64,000 bases of DNA from Comamonas thiooxydans (GCF_002157685.2 NZ_AP026738.1:3472001-3536000); one strand, 5' to 3'; positions 25,767 through 36,313 are shown, counted from the stretch's first letter. Numbers and translations are program-made. The notes: generated from the letters alone by a model not told the origin.

Positions 25767-27200
25767 TTATTTACGAGATTCGTGAAACCGCTTCACCTGA
25801 TGTGCTGCACGAATATTCGTATATCTGCGGCGGGATCGATCGTCTTCATGGCCTGTAATGGCACCAATCTCGGACTCCCGGAGATCGGTTCGCTCATAAA
25901 GTCGGCTGGTGGCTTCGTGCCGTAGGTCATGCATGCGTAGGTCTTGAATTTGGACCTTTTCCTTGGCTCTCCTGTAAGCCGTTTTGACAGCTTCATAGTT
26001 GCTGTTGAAGATGAGCTCGCTGGCTTTGGGCTGAGTTTTCAGAATGCGCTCAGCACGCAAGCTCAGCGGCACGACTCGCTCTGTTTGGGTTTTGGTGATT
26101 GCGGCAGGCAAGAGCAGATAGGCGCCATCCTTGGTGTGATGCAGATGCTGCCACTGCAGGGCCAGCATTTCTCCACGGCGCAGGCCGGTTTCAATGGCGA
26201 AGCTGACAATGGCCCAGAGCCGCAAGCCTTTGCGCTCCCGAGCCTTGATCTTGGGCTTGGCTTTGCTGAGATTGCGTGAGCGCAAGCTGGCAGCGGTGAC
26301 TTCTTTACGCAAGGGGCGGAACCATTCGGGGTAGCGGCAGGCACGCAGCAGGTTGATCTGCTCACCGCCTGCGGCCTGGAGCAGCGCTGAAATCTCTGGA
26401 TCAAGGACGTATTCCACGTCCTTCACTTTGCGACGACTGCGCTGCACATTGCCGGCCTGGACTTGTTCCAGGATTTCTGGCGCTCTGTCTTCGAGGCGCC
26501 GGTTGCGCTCGTCGCCATATTGAGCCTCGGGGCGGGTGCAGTGTTTGCCTGAGGCTGGGTTGAACGGCAAATGGATGTTCCATTCCCGCATGGCAATGCT
26601 GATGATCCTGGAGATCAGCTCCATTTCCTTTTTGACGGTAGCGCCTTTGATGGGTGACCAGGTTCGCAGGGCAAGGCTAAGCTTTCTGGTGTCTACAGGT
26701 TCGACGAACCCACCTTCGAGACGTTGATCACGGTAGGCCGCTACATCGCTGGGCTGCAGCATGTGCATGGGAATCTGCGTAATGGGGTGGCGGCAGATTT
26801 TGTGAATGCGCACCAGATCTGGATGGTCTGCCTTTTTACCTTTGAGGACCTTGCTTGCGTACTTGCGCATCAGGTCGGCCAAGGTGTTGCGCTCGGCTTC
26901 GCGGTAGTCGACGAATTTGCGCTGGTGCATCTCGGCTTCACGAGACACCGACCAAGCTTCGGCTTCGGACTTGGTTTGAAAAGTCTCTACCAATTCCGGA
27001 AAGCCTTTTTTGCGTACACGCGCCTGCCAGGCCATGGTCTCGGTTTTTGCCAATTTGGCAACCGCAATGCCATCGGCCTCAAGCTGTTCGGCGAAGCCAA
27101 GAGCTGCGCTTTTGCTCAGAAAAGTCTTCTTGATCTTGAGCGTGCTGTCCTTGGCTGAGACTTGCCATGAGGAATAGCTACGTTTGGTGATACTGGCCAT
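25767..27200 (-). CDS. Tyrosine site-specific recombinase (island integrase)
   Basis: A 477-residue phage-type integrase. The N-terminal half has a degenerate Arm-binding and core-binding domain. The catalytic domain shows the first Arg in ETGLRRGEMLALQW, the HxxR box in MHDLRHEATSRLYE, the late His in ITGHEDD, and the nucleophile Tyr in RRRYTN, so it looks active. It begins 161 bases from the 3' end of tRNA-Val(CAC) on the same strand, the normal arrangement for an island that uses the tRNA 3' end as its attachment site. Confidence 0.93.
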   Translation of the reverse strand: MASITKRSYSSWQVSAKDSTLKIKKTFLSKSAALGFAEQLEADGIAVAKLAKTETMAWQARVRKKGFPELVETFQTKSEAEAWSVSREAEMHQRKFVDYREAERNTLADLMRKYASKVLKGKKADHPDLVRIHKICRHPITQIPMHMLQPSDVAAYRDQRLEGGFVEPVDTRKLSLALRTWSPIKGATVKKEMELISRIISIAMREWNIHLPFNPASGKHCTRPEAQYGDERNRRLEDRAPEILEQVQAGNVQRSRRKVKDVEYVLDPEISALLQAAGGEQINLLRACRYPEWFRPLRKEVTAASLRSRNLSKAKPKIKARERKGLRLWAIVSFAIETGLRRGEMLALQWQHLHHTKDGAYLLLPAAITKTQTERVVPLSLRAERILKTQPKASELIFNSNYEAVKTAYRRAKEKVQIQDLRMHDLRHEATSRLYERTDLRESEIGAITGHEDDRSRRRYTNIRAAHQVKRFHESRK

Positions 27201-27321
27201 CTCGTACTCCTTGTGCCGGCGGCACGTTGCGGAGTTCAGTGGCGCAAAATTGGCACCGGGTCACAAAATGAGGTGCCAAACATGCTCCAACGGGATGAAT
27301 CGGGAGAGTCACCAAAAACAA

Positions 27322-27355
27322 AAAACCTCTTAAAATCAACGTTTTAAGAGGTTTT
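27322..27355 (-). terminator. Rho-independent terminator downstream of tRNA-Val
   Basis: AAAACCTCTTAAAA (27322-27335) pairs perfectly with TTTTAAGAGGTTTT (27342-27355). Read on the minus strand, the stem is followed by a T-rich tract, so it ends the tRNA transcript. Confidence 0.85.
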
Positions 27356-27361
27356 CGTATT

Positions 27362-27436
27362 TGGTGGGTGATACATGGATCGAACATGTGACCCCTGCCG
27401 TGTGAAGGCAGTGCTCTACCGCTGAGCTAATCACCC
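27362..27436 (-). tRNA. tRNA-Val (anticodon CAC)
   Basis: On the minus strand the sequence folds as a cloverleaf: acceptor GGGTGAT/ATCACCC, D-arm GCTC-AGCGGTAGA-GCAC, anticodon loop TTCACAC (anticodon CAC, reading GTG), T-arm with TTCGATC, and an encoded CCA. It sits next to an integrase gene and is the probable attachment site of the island. Confidence 0.95.
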
Positions 27437-27452
27437 GATAGGCGTGATTATA

Positions 27453-28184
27453 TCAAGGATTGGCGCTCACATTTTCAAAATTGCGCCAGGCAGTCTTGCC
27501 ACCGCTGGATTTATCCATCTGCTTGAGCACATCGTCATGGGATTGCTGCTCCTGCTCATTGGCGCGCAACACTGGCAACTTGAAGCTGCTCAGGTCCACC
27601 GAGGGAGCGACAATCGCTCCAGCCGCCGGAGCATCTGCCGGCTCCTCGGTCATGAGCAAGGCATCTTGCCCGCGCGTGAGATTGATGTAGACATCCGCCA
27701 GCAACTCCGCGTCCAGCAAAGCGCCGTGCAGCGTGCGATTGGAATTGTCGACACCCAGGCGATCGCAGAGCGAGTCCAGCGAGTTGCGCTTGCCCGGATA
27801 CATCTCCTTGGCCATGACCAGGGTGTCGAGGACTCCGCCCACGCACTGCTTGAGTGGCGGGCGCCTGGCCAGCTTGAGCTCGTTGTTCAGAAAGCCCAGG
27901 TCGAACGGCGCATTGTGGATGATGAGCTCTGCACCCTGCAGATACTCCCAGATCTCGTCGATCTTCTCCTCAAAGCGCGGCTTGTCCTTGAGGAACTCCG
28001 TGGTGATGCCGTGCACGCGCAAGGCATCGGGGTGGCTGTCCCGACCCGCATTGAAGTACAGATGCAGATTGTTGCCGGTGAGCTTGCGGTTGACCAGTTC
28101 CACGCAGCCCAGCTCGATCAGGCGATCGCCATCGATGGCCGACAGGCCGGTCGTTTCCGTATCCAGAACAATTTGGCGCGACAT
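27453..28184 (-). CDS. dnaQ: DNA polymerase III epsilon subunit (3'-5' proofreading exonuclease)
   Basis: A 243-residue DEDDh exonuclease. Motif ExoI is LDTETTGL (residues 7-14), ExoII is IIHNAPFDLGFLN, and ExoIII is HGALLDAELLADVY, giving the four acidic residues and the catalytic His. The C-terminal tail is the flexible segment that binds the alpha subunit. It proofreads during replication. It lies between the fdx gene and tRNA-Val. Confidence 0.95.
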   Translation of the reverse strand: MSRQIVLDTETTGLSAIDGDRLIELGCVELVNRKLTGNNLHLYFNAGRDSHPDALRVHGITTEFLKDKPRFEEKIDEIWEYLQGAELIIHNAPFDLGFLNNELKLARRPPLKQCVGGVLDTLVMAKEMYPGKRNSLDSLCDRLGVDNSNRTLHGALLDAELLADVYINLTRGQDALLMTEEPADAPAAGAIVAPSVDLSSFKLPVLRANEQEQQSHDDVLKQMDKSSGGKTAWRNFENVSANP

Positions 28185-28252
28185 TCAATTTCTCCCAATT
28201 ACCTGCGGCGCTCACATCGCCCAACAATTTCTAAAACAAGCGCGCACCAAAG

Positions 28253-28354
28253 CCAGGACACCGAGGACGCGCCGCCGCGCACCGAGGGTGTCGTCCCCCT
28301 CCCCTAGCGCGAAGCGCGTAGAGAGAGGGGGAAGGCGCAAAGCGCCTCAGGGGG
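28253..28354 (+). repeat. GC-rich intergenic repeat, copy A
   Basis: Begins CCAGGACACCGAG, contains GGTGTCG, a CCCCCTCCCC / GAGAGGGGG hairpin and GGCGC/GCGCC, and ends CTCAGGGGG. Copy B at 31250-31326 shares the order of these blocks. It fills the gap between fdx and dnaQ. Such elements recur in comamonad genomes. Confidence 0.75.
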
Positions 28355-28357
28355 TGC

Positions 28358-28696
28358 TCAGTGATTTTCCTTAGCGTGATTGATGGAGTACTTGGGGATC
28401 TCCACCGTCACATTCTCGCGCGCCAGAATCGCCTGGCAGGACAGGCGCGACTGTGGCTGCAGGCCCCAGGCCTTGTCGAGCAGGTCTTCTTCCTCTTCCT
28501 CCGCCTCGTTCAGGGAGTTGAAGCCCTCCTTGACGATGACATGGCAGGTCGTGCAGGCGCAGCTCATGTCGCAGGCATGCTCGATATTGATGCCGTTGTC
28601 CAGCATGGCTTCGCAGATCGAGGTGCCGACAGGCGCTTCGATTTCGGTGCCATTGGGGCAGTACTCGGCGTGAGGAAGAATTTTGATGATGGGCAT
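28358..28696 (-). CDS. fdx: ISC-system [2Fe-2S] ferredoxin
   Basis: A 112-residue adrenodoxin-type ferredoxin with the cluster ligands in CDMSCACTTCHV and a fourth cysteine in LSCQAI. It supplies electrons for Fe-S cluster assembly on IscU. Last gene of the isc operon, 15 bases after hscA. Confidence 0.95.
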   Translation of the reverse strand: MPIIKILPHAEYCPNGTEIEAPVGTSICEAMLDNGINIEHACDMSCACTTCHVIVKEGFNSLNEAEEEEEDLLDKAWGLQPQSRLSCQAILARENVTVEIPKYSINHAKENH

Positions 28697-28711
28697 TGTT
28701 CTGTTTATGAA

Positions 28712-30571
28712 TTAAATGGTGTTGACACTCTTGCCGGCCAGCGCCTGCTGGATGCTGCGATTCATGCGTTCGGCCGCAAACGACTCGGTTCCCTTGGCCA
28801 GGGCCTGCGTCGCGCCTTCCACGACGGCAGGGTCATCGCTGGCGATGGCCACGCGCAGCGCGGCCATCAGGGCGTCGATGCTGTCGCGCTGTTCGGCGCC
28901 AAGCACATCGCCATCCACATCCAGCGCGCTTTGCGTGGCCAGCAGCATGCGATCGGCATCCACGCGGGCCTCGACCAGGGCGCGAGCCTTCATGTCCTCC
29001 TGGGCCGTGGCAAAGCCGTCCTGCAGCATCTGCGCAATCTGGTCGTCGGAAATGCCGTAGGAGGGCTTGACGTTGATATGGGCTTCGACACCGCTGAGCT
29101 GCTCCTTGGCGCTGACGGACAGCAGGCCGTCCGCATCGACCGTGAAGGTCACGCGGATGCGCGCCGCACCGGCAGCCATGGGCGGAATGCCGCGCAACTC
29201 GAAACGCGCCAGGCTGCGGCAGTCCGCCACCAGGTCGCGCTCGCCTTGCACCACGTGAATGGCCAGAGCAGTCTGGCCGTCCTTGTACGTCGTGAAATCC
29301 TGCGCACGAGCCGTGGGAATGGTCTCGTTGCGCGTGATGATGCGTTCGGACAGGCCACCCATGGTTTCCACACCCAGCGACAGCGGGATCACATCCAGCA
29401 GCAGCAGGTCGCCGGCGGTATTGTTGCCGGCCAGTTGATTGGCCTGAATGGCAGCACCCAGAGCCACCACTTCGTCGGGGTTGAGATTGGTCAGCGGCTC
29501 GCTGCCGAAGAAGTCGGCCACGGCCTGGCGAATCTGAGGCATGCGGGTGGAGCCGCCAACCATGACCACGCCCTGCACCTCATCGCGGCCCAGGTCTGCA
29601 TCCTTGAGCGCGCGGCGCACGGCCGCAAGGCTCTTGCTGGTCAAGTGAGCAGTCAGCGCAATGAACTCCTCACGCTTGACATCAAAAGATACTGAACCCG
29701 AGGAAACATCAGCGGTAAACGCTACAACTTCTGATTCAGTCAGGGCCTGCTTGCAATTGCGCGCGGCAATACGCCAGGCGGTCTTGTCTGCTGCAGACTC
29801 CAGCTGCGTGCCGGTTTTTTCCGCCACCCAGGCTGCCAGCGCGTCATCGTAGTCGTCGCCGCCCAGTGCCGAGTCGCCGCCAGTGGCGATCACTTCAAAC
29901 ACGCCATGTGCAAGACGCAGCACCGAGATATCGAAGGTGCCGCCACCCAGATCGTAGACGGCGTAGACGCCCTCCGCCGCGTTGTCCAGGCCGTAGGCAA
30001 TGGCTGCCGCAGTGGGCTCGTTGATCAGGCGCAGCAAATTGATGCCGGCCAGCTTGGCTGCATCCTTGGTGGCCTGGCGCTGAGCATCGTCAAAGTACGC
30101 AGGCACGGTGATGACTGCACCATAGAGATCGTCGTCAAACGTGTCTTCGGCACGGAAACGCAAGGTCGCCAGAATTTCGGCACTGATCTCCACGGCCGTC
30201 TTGGCTCCGTCCACGGTTTCGACGGAGATGACACTGCTGTCATCGGTCTTGAAGCGATAAGGCAGCTTCTCGGGCGATTCGATATCAGCCAGGCTTCGCC
30301 CCATGAAGCGCTTGGCCGAGCTGATAGTGTTGGCAGCATCCTGCGCCTGCGCGGCCTTGGCATCAAAACCGATCTGTCGGCGGCCCATTTCCATGTAGCG
30401 CACCACCGATGGCAGCAACACACGCCCCTGATCGTCGGGCAGGCATTCGGCCACACCGTTGCGCACTGCGGCAACCAAAGAATGCGTGGTGCCCAGGTCG
30501 ATACCTACAGCAATGCGTCGCTGGTGGGGATCGGGGGATTGACCGGGCTCGGAAATCTGCAAAAGCGCCAT
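28712..30571 (-). CDS. hscA: Fe-S assembly Hsp70 chaperone HscA
   Basis: A 619-residue Hsp70 with the ATPase signatures [27 protein letters not shown] and [17 protein letters not shown], followed by a substrate-binding domain ([17 protein letters not shown]). It is a dedicated chaperone that binds the LPPVK motif of IscU and, with HscB, drives cluster transfer. Length is normal for HscA. Confidence 0.96.
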   Translation of the reverse strand: MALLQISEPGQSPDPHQRRIAVGIDLGTTHSLVAAVRNGVAECLPDDQGRVLLPSVVRYMEMGRRQIGFDAKAAQAQDAANTISSAKRFMGRSLADIESPEKLPYRFKTDDSSVISVETVDGAKTAVEISAEILATLRFRAEDTFDDDLYGAVITVPAYFDDAQRQATKDAAKLAGINLLRLINEPTAAAIAYGLDNAAEGVYAVYDLGGGTFDISVLRLAHGVFEVIATGGDSALGGDDYDDALAAWVAEKTGTQLESAADKTAWRIAARNCKQALTESEVVAFTADVSSGSVSFDVKREEFIALTAHLTSKSLAAVRRALKDADLGRDEVQGVVMVGGSTRMPQIRQAVADFFGSEPLTNLNPDEVVALGAAIQANQLAGNNTAGDLLLLDVIPLSLGVETMGGLSERIITRNETIPTARAQDFTTYKDGQTALAIHVVQGERDLVADCRSLARFELRGIPPMAAGAARIRVTFTVDADGLLSVSAKEQLSGVEAHINVKPSYGISDDQIAQMLQDGFATAQEDMKARALVEARVDADRMLLATQSALDVDGDVLGAEQRDSIDALMAALRVAIASDDPAVVEGATQALAKGTESFAAERMNRSIQQALAGKSVNTI

Positions 30572-30665
30572 GAAATTCTTCTTTTGAAACGTCAGAGGCC
30601 AGCGTGGCTGGCCCGCTCAAGATGGATACGCCATGCGCCAGGGGCACAAAGCATTGCTCTGGGTC

Positions 30666-31184
30666 TTATTGTCCCAGTTGATCGCGACGGCGATCCACAT
30701 CTTGCGCAAATCGCGCAACAAACATGAGGGCTCTCACCTGCTGCACGGCAGCGGCGGCATCGCCTGCCTCGTCCAGCAGACGACCGCATTCGCCAAGCAT
30801 CTGCTTTTTGGCAGCGAGCATCTCGCCCTCCAGAGCATCCAGCTCCTGCTCGCTGGCAGCGTCTTCCAGCGCTTCGCGCCACTCCATCTGCTGCATCAGA
30901 AATGCCGCAGGCATGGCCGTGTTGTCTTCGGCCCGCACCGGCGCTCCCGCCAGCTCGCACAGATAGGCTGCGCGCTTAAGCGGGTCCTTGAGGCGCTGAT
31001 AGGCCTCGTTGATGCGCACCGACCATTGCATGGCTACGCGCTGCGCGGCTGCACCCTGGGCGGCAAAGCGGTCTGGATGTGCTTCACGCTGCAGCTCTTT
31101 CCAGCGTGCGTCGATCTGGCTGCGCTCCTGCGCAAACTTGCGCGGCAGGCCAAACAATTCAAAGTCGTCAGATTGCAGATTCAT
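30666..31184 (-). CDS. hscB: Fe-S assembly J-protein HscB
   Basis: A 172-residue protein from the ATG at 31184 (MNLQSDDFELFGLP); the longer frame runs back into the upstream repeat and is not used. J domain with HPDRF (the HPD motif) and a C-terminal helical domain that contacts IscU. It stimulates HscA ATPase and delivers IscU. Confidence 0.94.
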   Translation of the reverse strand: MNLQSDDFELFGLPRKFAQERSQIDARWKELQREAHPDRFAAQGAAAQRVAMQWSVRINEAYQRLKDPLKRAAYLCELAGAPVRAEDNTAMPAAFLMQQMEWREALEDAASEQELDALEGEMLAAKKQMLGECGRLLDEAGDAAAAVQQVRALMFVARFAQDVDRRRDQLGQ

Positions 31185-31249
31185 GGCATTAAAAAACCGC
31201 CTGCAGCAGCGCTGAGGCGGTTCAGTAGTTAGTCCGGACGCAACACACG

Positions 31250-31326
31250 CCAGGGACACCGAGCAAGAGCCGCCTCGCAGCGAAGGTGTCGCCCCCTTGG
31301 GGGAAGGCGCGAAGCGACTCAGGGGG
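31250..31326 (+). repeat. GC-rich intergenic repeat, copy B, inside the isc operon
   Basis: Starts CCAGGGACACCGAG, has AAGGTGTCGCCCCC, then TTGGGGGAAGGCGCGAAGCG and ends CTCAGGGGG, parallel to copy A at 28253-28354 but without its middle hairpin. It lies between iscA and hscB, so it must be part of the operon mRNA. Confidence 0.75.
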
Positions 31327-31329
31327 AAA

Positions 31330-31653
31330 TCAAATCCTGAAGCTCTCTCCACAACCGCAGCGATCACGCTCGTTGGGGTTGTGGAACTTGAAGCCCTCGT
31401 TCAGACCTTCGCGCACAAAATCCAATTCCGTGCCATCGATATAGGCCAGGCTCTTGGGGTCGATCAGCACCTTGATGCCATGGTCTTCAAACACCACGTC
31501 ATCGGGCTGGACCTCGTCCACATACTCCAGCTTGTAGGCCAAGCCGGAACAGCCCGTGGTCTTCACGCCGAGGCGCACGCCAATCCCCTTGCCGCGACGC
31601 GAAAGGTAGCGGTTCACATGACGGGCAGCCGCCTCGGTCATTGAGATGGCCAT
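31330..31653 (-). CDS. iscA: A-type Fe-S carrier IscA
   Basis: A 107-residue HesB/IscA protein with the three conserved cysteines: TTGCSGLAY (first) and RCGCGESF at the C-terminus. It carries iron or Fe-S clusters to target proteins. It lies between iscU and hscB. Confidence 0.95.
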   Translation of the reverse strand: MAISMTEAAARHVNRYLSRRGKGIGVRLGVKTTGCSGLAYKLEYVDEVQPDDVVFEDHGIKVLIDPKSLAYIDGTELDFVREGLNEGFKFHNPNERDRCGCGESFRI

Positions 31654-31657
31654 GGCC

Positions 31658-32053
31658 TTAGGCTTCCGTCGCCGTGCGCTTTGCGCGGTAGTCGTTCACA
31701 GCTGCCTTGATGGCATCTTCAGCCAGGATGGAGCAGTGAACCTTGACCGGGGGCAGCGCCAGCTCTTCGGCGATCTGGCTGTTCTTCAGGGCTGCAGCCT
31801 CATCCAGCGTCTTGCCCTTGACCCATTCGGTCACCAGCGAAGACGAAGCGATGGCAGAGCCGCAGCCATAGGTCTTGAAGCGTGCATCTTCGATCACGCC
31901 AGTGGCAGGATTGACCTTGATCTGCAGCTTCATCACGTCGCCGCAAGCGGGCGCACCCACCATACCCGTGCCCACGGAGTCATCGCTCTTGTCGAACGAG
32001 CCCACGTTGCGGGGGTTTTCATAGTGGTCAACAACTTTTTCGGAGTAAGCCAT
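31658..32053 (-). CDS. iscU: Fe-S cluster scaffold IscU
   Basis: A 131-residue scaffold with the three cluster cysteines in [16 protein letters not shown] and [11 protein letters not shown], and the HscA-binding LPPVK just before the third. It builds [2Fe-2S] clusters from sulfur supplied by IscS. Confidence 0.97.
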   Translation of the reverse strand: MAYSEKVVDHYENPRNVGSFDKSDDSVGTGMVGAPACGDVMKLQIKVNPATGVIEDARFKTYGCGSAIASSSLVTEWVKGKTLDEAAALKNSQIAEELALPPVKVHCSILAEDAIKAAVNDYRAKRTATEA

Positions 32054-32087
32054 GGTGTCTACCTCTTGAACTCTTTGTAATCTATGC

Positions 32088-33308
32088 TTAGTGTGCAGCC
32101 CATTGAATAGTGCTGAGGTCGATGCCGTCTTTGTACATCTCCCACAGAGGGCTCAGCTCGCGCAGCTTCAGCACGTTTTCGCGGATCGACTTGATCGCGT
32201 AGTCAATTTCTTCTTCCGTCGTGAAGCGACCAAAGGTCATGCGCAGAGAGCTGTGTGCCAGCTCATCGCTGCGACCCAGGGCACGCAGCACATAGCTGGG
32301 CTCCAGGCTGGCGGATGTGCAGGCGGAACCCGAGGACACGGCCAGGCCCTTGATACCCATGATCAGCGACTCGCCTTCGACGAAGTTGAAGCTCATGTTC
32401 AGGTAATGGGGAACGCCGTTCTCCATATCGCCGTTCACGAACACCTGCTCCAGATCCTTCAGACCATCGAGCAGACGCTGGCGCAGTGCACGTGCGTGCT
32501 CCATATCCTTGGCCATCTCTTCCTTGGCAATGCGGAAGGCTTCGCCCATACCCACGATCTGGTGGGTTGCCAGCGTGCCCGAACGCATGCCGCGTTCATG
32601 ACCGCCGCCGTGCATCTGAGCTTCCAGGCGCACGCGCGGCTTGCGGCGCACGTACAGCGCACCGATGCCCTTGGGACCGTAGGTCTTGTGCGAAGCCAGG
32701 CTCATCAGGTCGATGGGCATGGTCTGCATGTCCAGATCCATCTTGCCCGAAGCCTGAGCGGCGTCGACGTGGAAGATGATGCCCTTTTCACGGCACAGAG
32801 CGCCGATGGTGTTCAGGTCCTGAACCACGCCGATCTCGTTGTTCACGGCCATCACGCTGGCGAGGATGGTGTCGGGGCGGATCGCGGCCTTGAACACTTC
32901 GATGTCCAGCAGACCGTTTTCCTGCACGTCCAGATAGCTGACTTCAAAGCCCTGGCGCTCCAGTTCACGCATGGTGTCCAGCACAGCCTTGTGCTCGGTC
33001 TTCACGGTGATCAGGTGCTTGCCCTTGCCTTGGTAGAAATGCGCTGCACCCTTGATGGCCAGGTTGTCGGACTCGGTTGCACCGCTGGTCCAGACGATTT
33101 CGCGCGGGTCGGCGCCGATCAGATCAGCCACCTGCTTGCGGGCCTTCTCGACGGCTTCTTCGGCTTCCCAGCCCCAGGCGTGGCTGCGCGATGCGGCATT
33201 GCCAAAATGTTCACGCAGCCAGGGAATCATGGCGTCCGCCACGCGGGGATCCACCGGAGTGGTTGCACCGTAGTCGAGATAAATGGGAAAGTGCGGGGTC
33301 ATGTCCAT
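32088..33308 (-). CDS. iscS: Cysteine desulfurase IscS
   Basis: About 406 residues from the ATG at 33308 (a second ATG two codons later is equally possible); the longer frame from 33407 has no IscS-like N-terminus. PLP-dependent: lysine in [14 protein letters not shown], histidine in [11 protein letters not shown], and the mobile catalytic cysteine in [17 protein letters not shown]. It removes sulfur from cysteine and passes it to IscU. Confidence 0.96.
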   Translation of the reverse strand: MDMTPHFPIYLDYGATTPVDPRVADAMIPWLREHFGNAASRSHAWGWEAEEAVEKARKQVADLIGADPREIVWTSGATESDNLAIKGAAHFYQGKGKHLITVKTEHKAVLDTMRELERQGFEVSYLDVQENGLLDIEVFKAAIRPDTILASVMAVNNEIGVVQDLNTIGALCREKGIIFHVDAAQASGKMDLDMQTMPIDLMSLASHKTYGPKGIGALYVRRKPRVRLEAQMHGGGHERGMRSGTLATHQIVGMGEAFRIAKEEMAKDMEHARALRQRLLDGLKDLEQVFVNGDMENGVPHYLNMSFNFVEGESLIMGIKGLAVSSGSACTSASLEPSYVLRALGRSDELAHSSLRMTFGRFTTEEEIDYAIKSIRENVLKLRELSPLWEMYKDGIDLSTIQWAAH

Positions 33309-33481
33309 GACTGGCTCGTCTTGTTTTTGGCTGACAAATCGTGAGGAATCGATGCACCTTGTGGTGCCATCAGGGCGAGGAAACATGCCGCACAGCCATG
33401 CATGCATCCAGGCCCTGACTATCGGAGTCGGGCTTCAGAGTGATCTGGTTGCCGCCCGAGCACTGCTCGAGCAGCTGCGGA

Positions 33482-34018
33482 TCAGGATTTCGCGAAGGCG
33501 TTACCCAGGGCGAACACCGAGTTCGGTGCGTTCACACGGATGGGCTTGACCACGGGTGCCGTGGAGATGGCGCGGCGCACCACGGGCTTGTCCTCGATCT
33601 GGATGCCCTTGGCCAGTTGCTCGTCCACCAGCTTTTGCAGAGTGACGGAGTCCAGGAATTCCACCATGCGCTGATTCAGTGCAGCCCACAGTTCATGAGT
33701 CATGCAGCGACCGGCTTCGCCCAGACAATTTTCCTTGCCACCGCACTGGGTCGCATCAATAGGTTCATCCACCGAGACGATGATGTCAGCCACGGTGATG
33801 TCCGTTGCCTTACGGGCCAGCGTGTAGCCGCCGCCGGGGCCACGGGTGGATTCCACCAGTTCGTGGCGACGCAGTTTGCCAAACAACTGTTCCAGATAGG
33901 ACAGCGAAATCTGCTGACGCTGGCTGATGGCAGCCAGGGTCACAGGGCCATTGTTCTGGCGCAGTGCCAGGTCGATCATCGCGGTGACCGCAAAGCGGCC
34001 TTTGGTCGTAAGACGCAT
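33482..34018 (-). CDS. iscR: Rrf2-family Fe-S regulator IscR
   Basis: A 178-residue protein. The N-terminal winged HTH (MRLTTKGRFAVTAMIDLAL... QQISLSYLEQLFGKLR) is followed by the [2Fe-2S] ligands in CGGKENCLGEAGRC. With its cluster bound, IscR represses the isc operon; in the apo form it activates other Fe-S genes. First gene of the operon iscR-S-U-A-hscB-A-fdx. Confidence 0.96.
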   Translation of the reverse strand: MRLTTKGRFAVTAMIDLALRQNNGPVTLAAISQRQQISLSYLEQLFGKLRRHELVESTRGPGGGYTLARKATDITVADIIVSVDEPIDATQCGGKENCLGEAGRCMTHELWAALNQRMVEFLDSVTLQKLVDEQLAKGIQIEDKPVVRRAISTAPVVKPIRVNAPNSVFALGNAFAKS

Positions 34019-34165
34019 ACGAGCTCCTTCAGTCAGGATTGTTCGTTACAGAAACGCACGCCCGGTCACAGTACCTAGACGAGCACAGTCTCCGCCCTTA
34101 CTCCGTCCTGTGATTAGGTTCAGAGCCCTTCTGTGAGGGAAGTTTGTTGTTGAGTGTTTGAGGCG

Positions 34166-34171
34166 AGTATA
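34166..34171 (-). promoter_or_regulatory. Probable extended -10 of the iscR promoter
   Basis: On the minus strand TGC precedes TATACT (complement of 34166-34171), an extended -10 that needs little -35 help. It would start transcription about 140 bases before the iscR ATG. No good -35 at 17 bases is seen. Confidence 0.5.
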
Positions 34172-34246
34172 GCACATTCCCCATCAATTTTGTCGGGTAA
34201 CAGCGTGCACTCACGTAATAACCCCGAGATTTGCGAAGAAATATTG

Positions 34247-36313
34247 CTACGGTGCCGCCCCAAACAATTGCTGCTTGAGAAGCGAAAGCTGGTCTCGCAC
34301 ACGCGCTGCCTGCTCGAATTCCAGGTTCCTGGCGTGCTCCAGCATTTGCTTCTCCAGACGCTTGATCTCCTTGGCAATGTCTTTCTCTGACATGTCCTCG
34401 ACACGCGCCTGTTGTAGAGCCTGCTCCTGCAGGCGCTCTGCCTCTTTGCCGCTCTTTTCGCTGTAGACACCATCAATCAGGTCTTTCACCCTCTTGACAA
34501 TCTGCTTTGGCACGATTCCGTTGGCTTCGTTGAAAGCCATCTGTTTTTCGCGGCGTCTTTCGGTTTCGCCGATGGCTTTCTTCATGGACTCGGTGATCCG
34601 GTCCGCGTACAGAATCGCCTTGCCGTTGACGTTGCGCGCCGCGCGACCGATGGTCTGGATCAGGCTGCGTTCGGCACGCAAAAAACCTTCCTTGTCGGCA
34701 TCCAGGATCGCCACCAGCGAGACCTCGGGAATATCCAGGCCTTCGCGCAGCAGGTTGATGCCCACCAGCACATCGAAGGCCCCCAGTCGCAGGTCGCGGA
34801 TGATTTCCACGCGCTCCACCGTATCCACGTCGGAGTGCAGATAGCGCACCTTCACGCCGTTGTCGGTCAGATATTCGGTCAGCTGCTCGGCCATGCGCTT
34901 GGTCAGCGTGGTGATGAGCACGCGCTCCTCCAGCTCCACGCGCTGGCGGATCTCCTGCAGCACATCGTCCACCTGATGGATGGCCGGCCGCACTTCGATC
35001 TCGGGATCGACCAGGCCGGTGGGGCGCACCACCTGTTCCACCACCTGTCCCGCATGGGTCTTTTCGTATTCGGCCGGTGTGGCCGAGACGAAGACCACCT
35101 GGCGCATGCGCTGCTCGAACTCCTCGAACTTGAGCGGGCGGTTGTCCAGCGCCGACGGCAGGCGAAAGCCATATTCCACCAACGTAGTCTTGCGCGCCCG
35201 GTCGCCGTTGTACATGGCGTTGAGCTGGCCGATCATCTGATGGCTCTCGTCAAGGAACATGATGGAGTCGCGCGGCAGATAGTCGGTCAGCGTGCTGGGC
35301 GGATCGCCGGGCTGGGAGGCCGAAAGGTGGCGCGTGTAGTTCTCGATGCCCTTGCAGTGCCCCACTTCGCTGAGCATTTCCAGATCGAAGCGCGTGCGCT
35401 GCTCCAGGCGCTGCGCCTCCACCAGCTTGCCCATGCCCACCAGCTGCTTGAGGCGCTCGGCCAGCTCTTCCTTGATGGTCTCCACGGCCGCCAGCACCTT
35501 GTCGCGCGGCGTCACATAGTGGCTGCTGGGATAGATGGTGAAGCGCGGAATGTTCTGGCGCACCCGGCCTGTGAGCGGATCGAACAGTTGCAGGCTCTCG
35601 ACCTCGTCGTCGAACAGCTCGATACGCACGGCCAGCTCGGAATGCTCGGCCGGGAACACGTCGATGGTGTCGCCGCGCACGCGGAAGGTGCCGCGTGAGA
35701 AGTCCTGATCGTTGCGCTGATACTGCATGCGGATCAGCTGCGCGATCGCGTCGCGCTGGTTGAGCGTGTCGCCCGCGCGCAGCGTCATGATCATGCGGTG
35801 GTAGCTCTCGGGCTCGCCGATGCCGTAGATGGCCGAGACGGTGGCCACGATCACCACGTCGCGCCGCTCCATGATGCTCTTGGTGCAGGACAGGCGCATC
35901 TGCTCGATGTGCTCGTTGATGGCGCTGTCCTTTTCGATGAACAGGTCGCGCTGGGGCACATAGGCTTCGGGCTGGTAATAGTCGTAGTAGCTGACGAAGT
36001 ACTCGACCGCGTTTTTCGGGAAAAACTCCCTGAACTCCGAGTACAGCTGTGCCGCCAGCGTCTTGTTGGGAGCAAACACGATGGCTGGCTTGCCCAGACG
36101 CGCGATCACGTTGGCCATGGTGAAGGTCTTGCCCGAACCGGTCACGCCCAGCAGCGTCTGGAAGGACTCTCCATCATTGACGCCTTCGACCAGTTTTTCG
36201 ATGGCCGCAGGCTGATCGCCAGCGGGCGGATAGGGCTGGAACAGCTCGAACGGCGAGTCCGGATATTGCACGAAACGGCCTTGCGGCTCGGCAGTCATAT
36301 TTTGTTCTTGCAT
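34247..36313 (-). CDS. uvrB: Excinuclease ABC subunit UvrB
   Basis: About 688 residues. The ATG at 36313 is chosen ([14 protein letters not shown]); the one at 36298 is also possible. Walker A is [13 protein letters not shown], followed by the beta-hairpin region ([13 protein letters not shown]), the helicase motifs ([29 protein letters not shown]) and a C-terminal UVR domain ([28 protein letters not shown]). It verifies damage in nucleotide excision repair. No LexA box is seen upstream. Divergent from the aminotransferase gene. Confidence 0.97.
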   Translation of the reverse strand: MQEQNMTAEPQGRFVQYPDSPFELFQPYPPAGDQPAAIEKLVEGVNDGESFQTLLGVTGSGKTFTMANVIARLGKPAIVFAPNKTLAAQLYSEFREFFPKNAVEYFVSYYDYYQPEAYVPQRDLFIEKDSAINEHIEQMRLSCTKSIMERRDVVIVATVSAIYGIGEPESYHRMIMTLRAGDTLNQRDAIAQLIRMQYQRNDQDFSRGTFRVRGDTIDVFPAEHSELAVRIELFDDEVESLQLFDPLTGRVRQNIPRFTIYPSSHYVTPRDKVLAAVETIKEELAERLKQLVGMGKLVEAQRLEQRTRFDLEMLSEVGHCKGIENYTRHLSASQPGDPPSTLTDYLPRDSIMFLDESHQMIGQLNAMYNGDRARKTTLVEYGFRLPSALDNRPLKFEEFEQRMRQVVFVSATPAEYEKTHAGQVVEQVVRPTGLVDPEIEVRPAIHQVDDVLQEIRQRVELEERVLITTLTKRMAEQLTEYLTDNGVKVRYLHSDVDTVERVEIIRDLRLGAFDVLVGINLLREGLDIPEVSLVAILDADKEGFLRAERSLIQTIGRAARNVNGKAILYADRITESMKKAIGETERRREKQMAFNEANGIVPKQIVKRVKDLIDGVYSEKSGKEAERLQEQALQQARVEDMSEKDIAKEIKRLEKQMLEHARNLEFEQAARVRDQLSLLKQQLFGAAP

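Noticed and set aside
1..27361. Second attachment site (copy of the tRNA-Val 3' end)
   Set aside because: No clear repeat of the tRNA end was found by eye to the left of the integrase within the window.
28361..29695. 444-residue open frame on the plus strand opposite hscA and fdx
   Set aside because: Antisense shadow of well-supported genes in GC-rich DNA; no family motif.
32091..33344. 417-residue open frame opposite iscS
   Set aside because: Shadow of iscS, which has all its catalytic motifs on the other strand.
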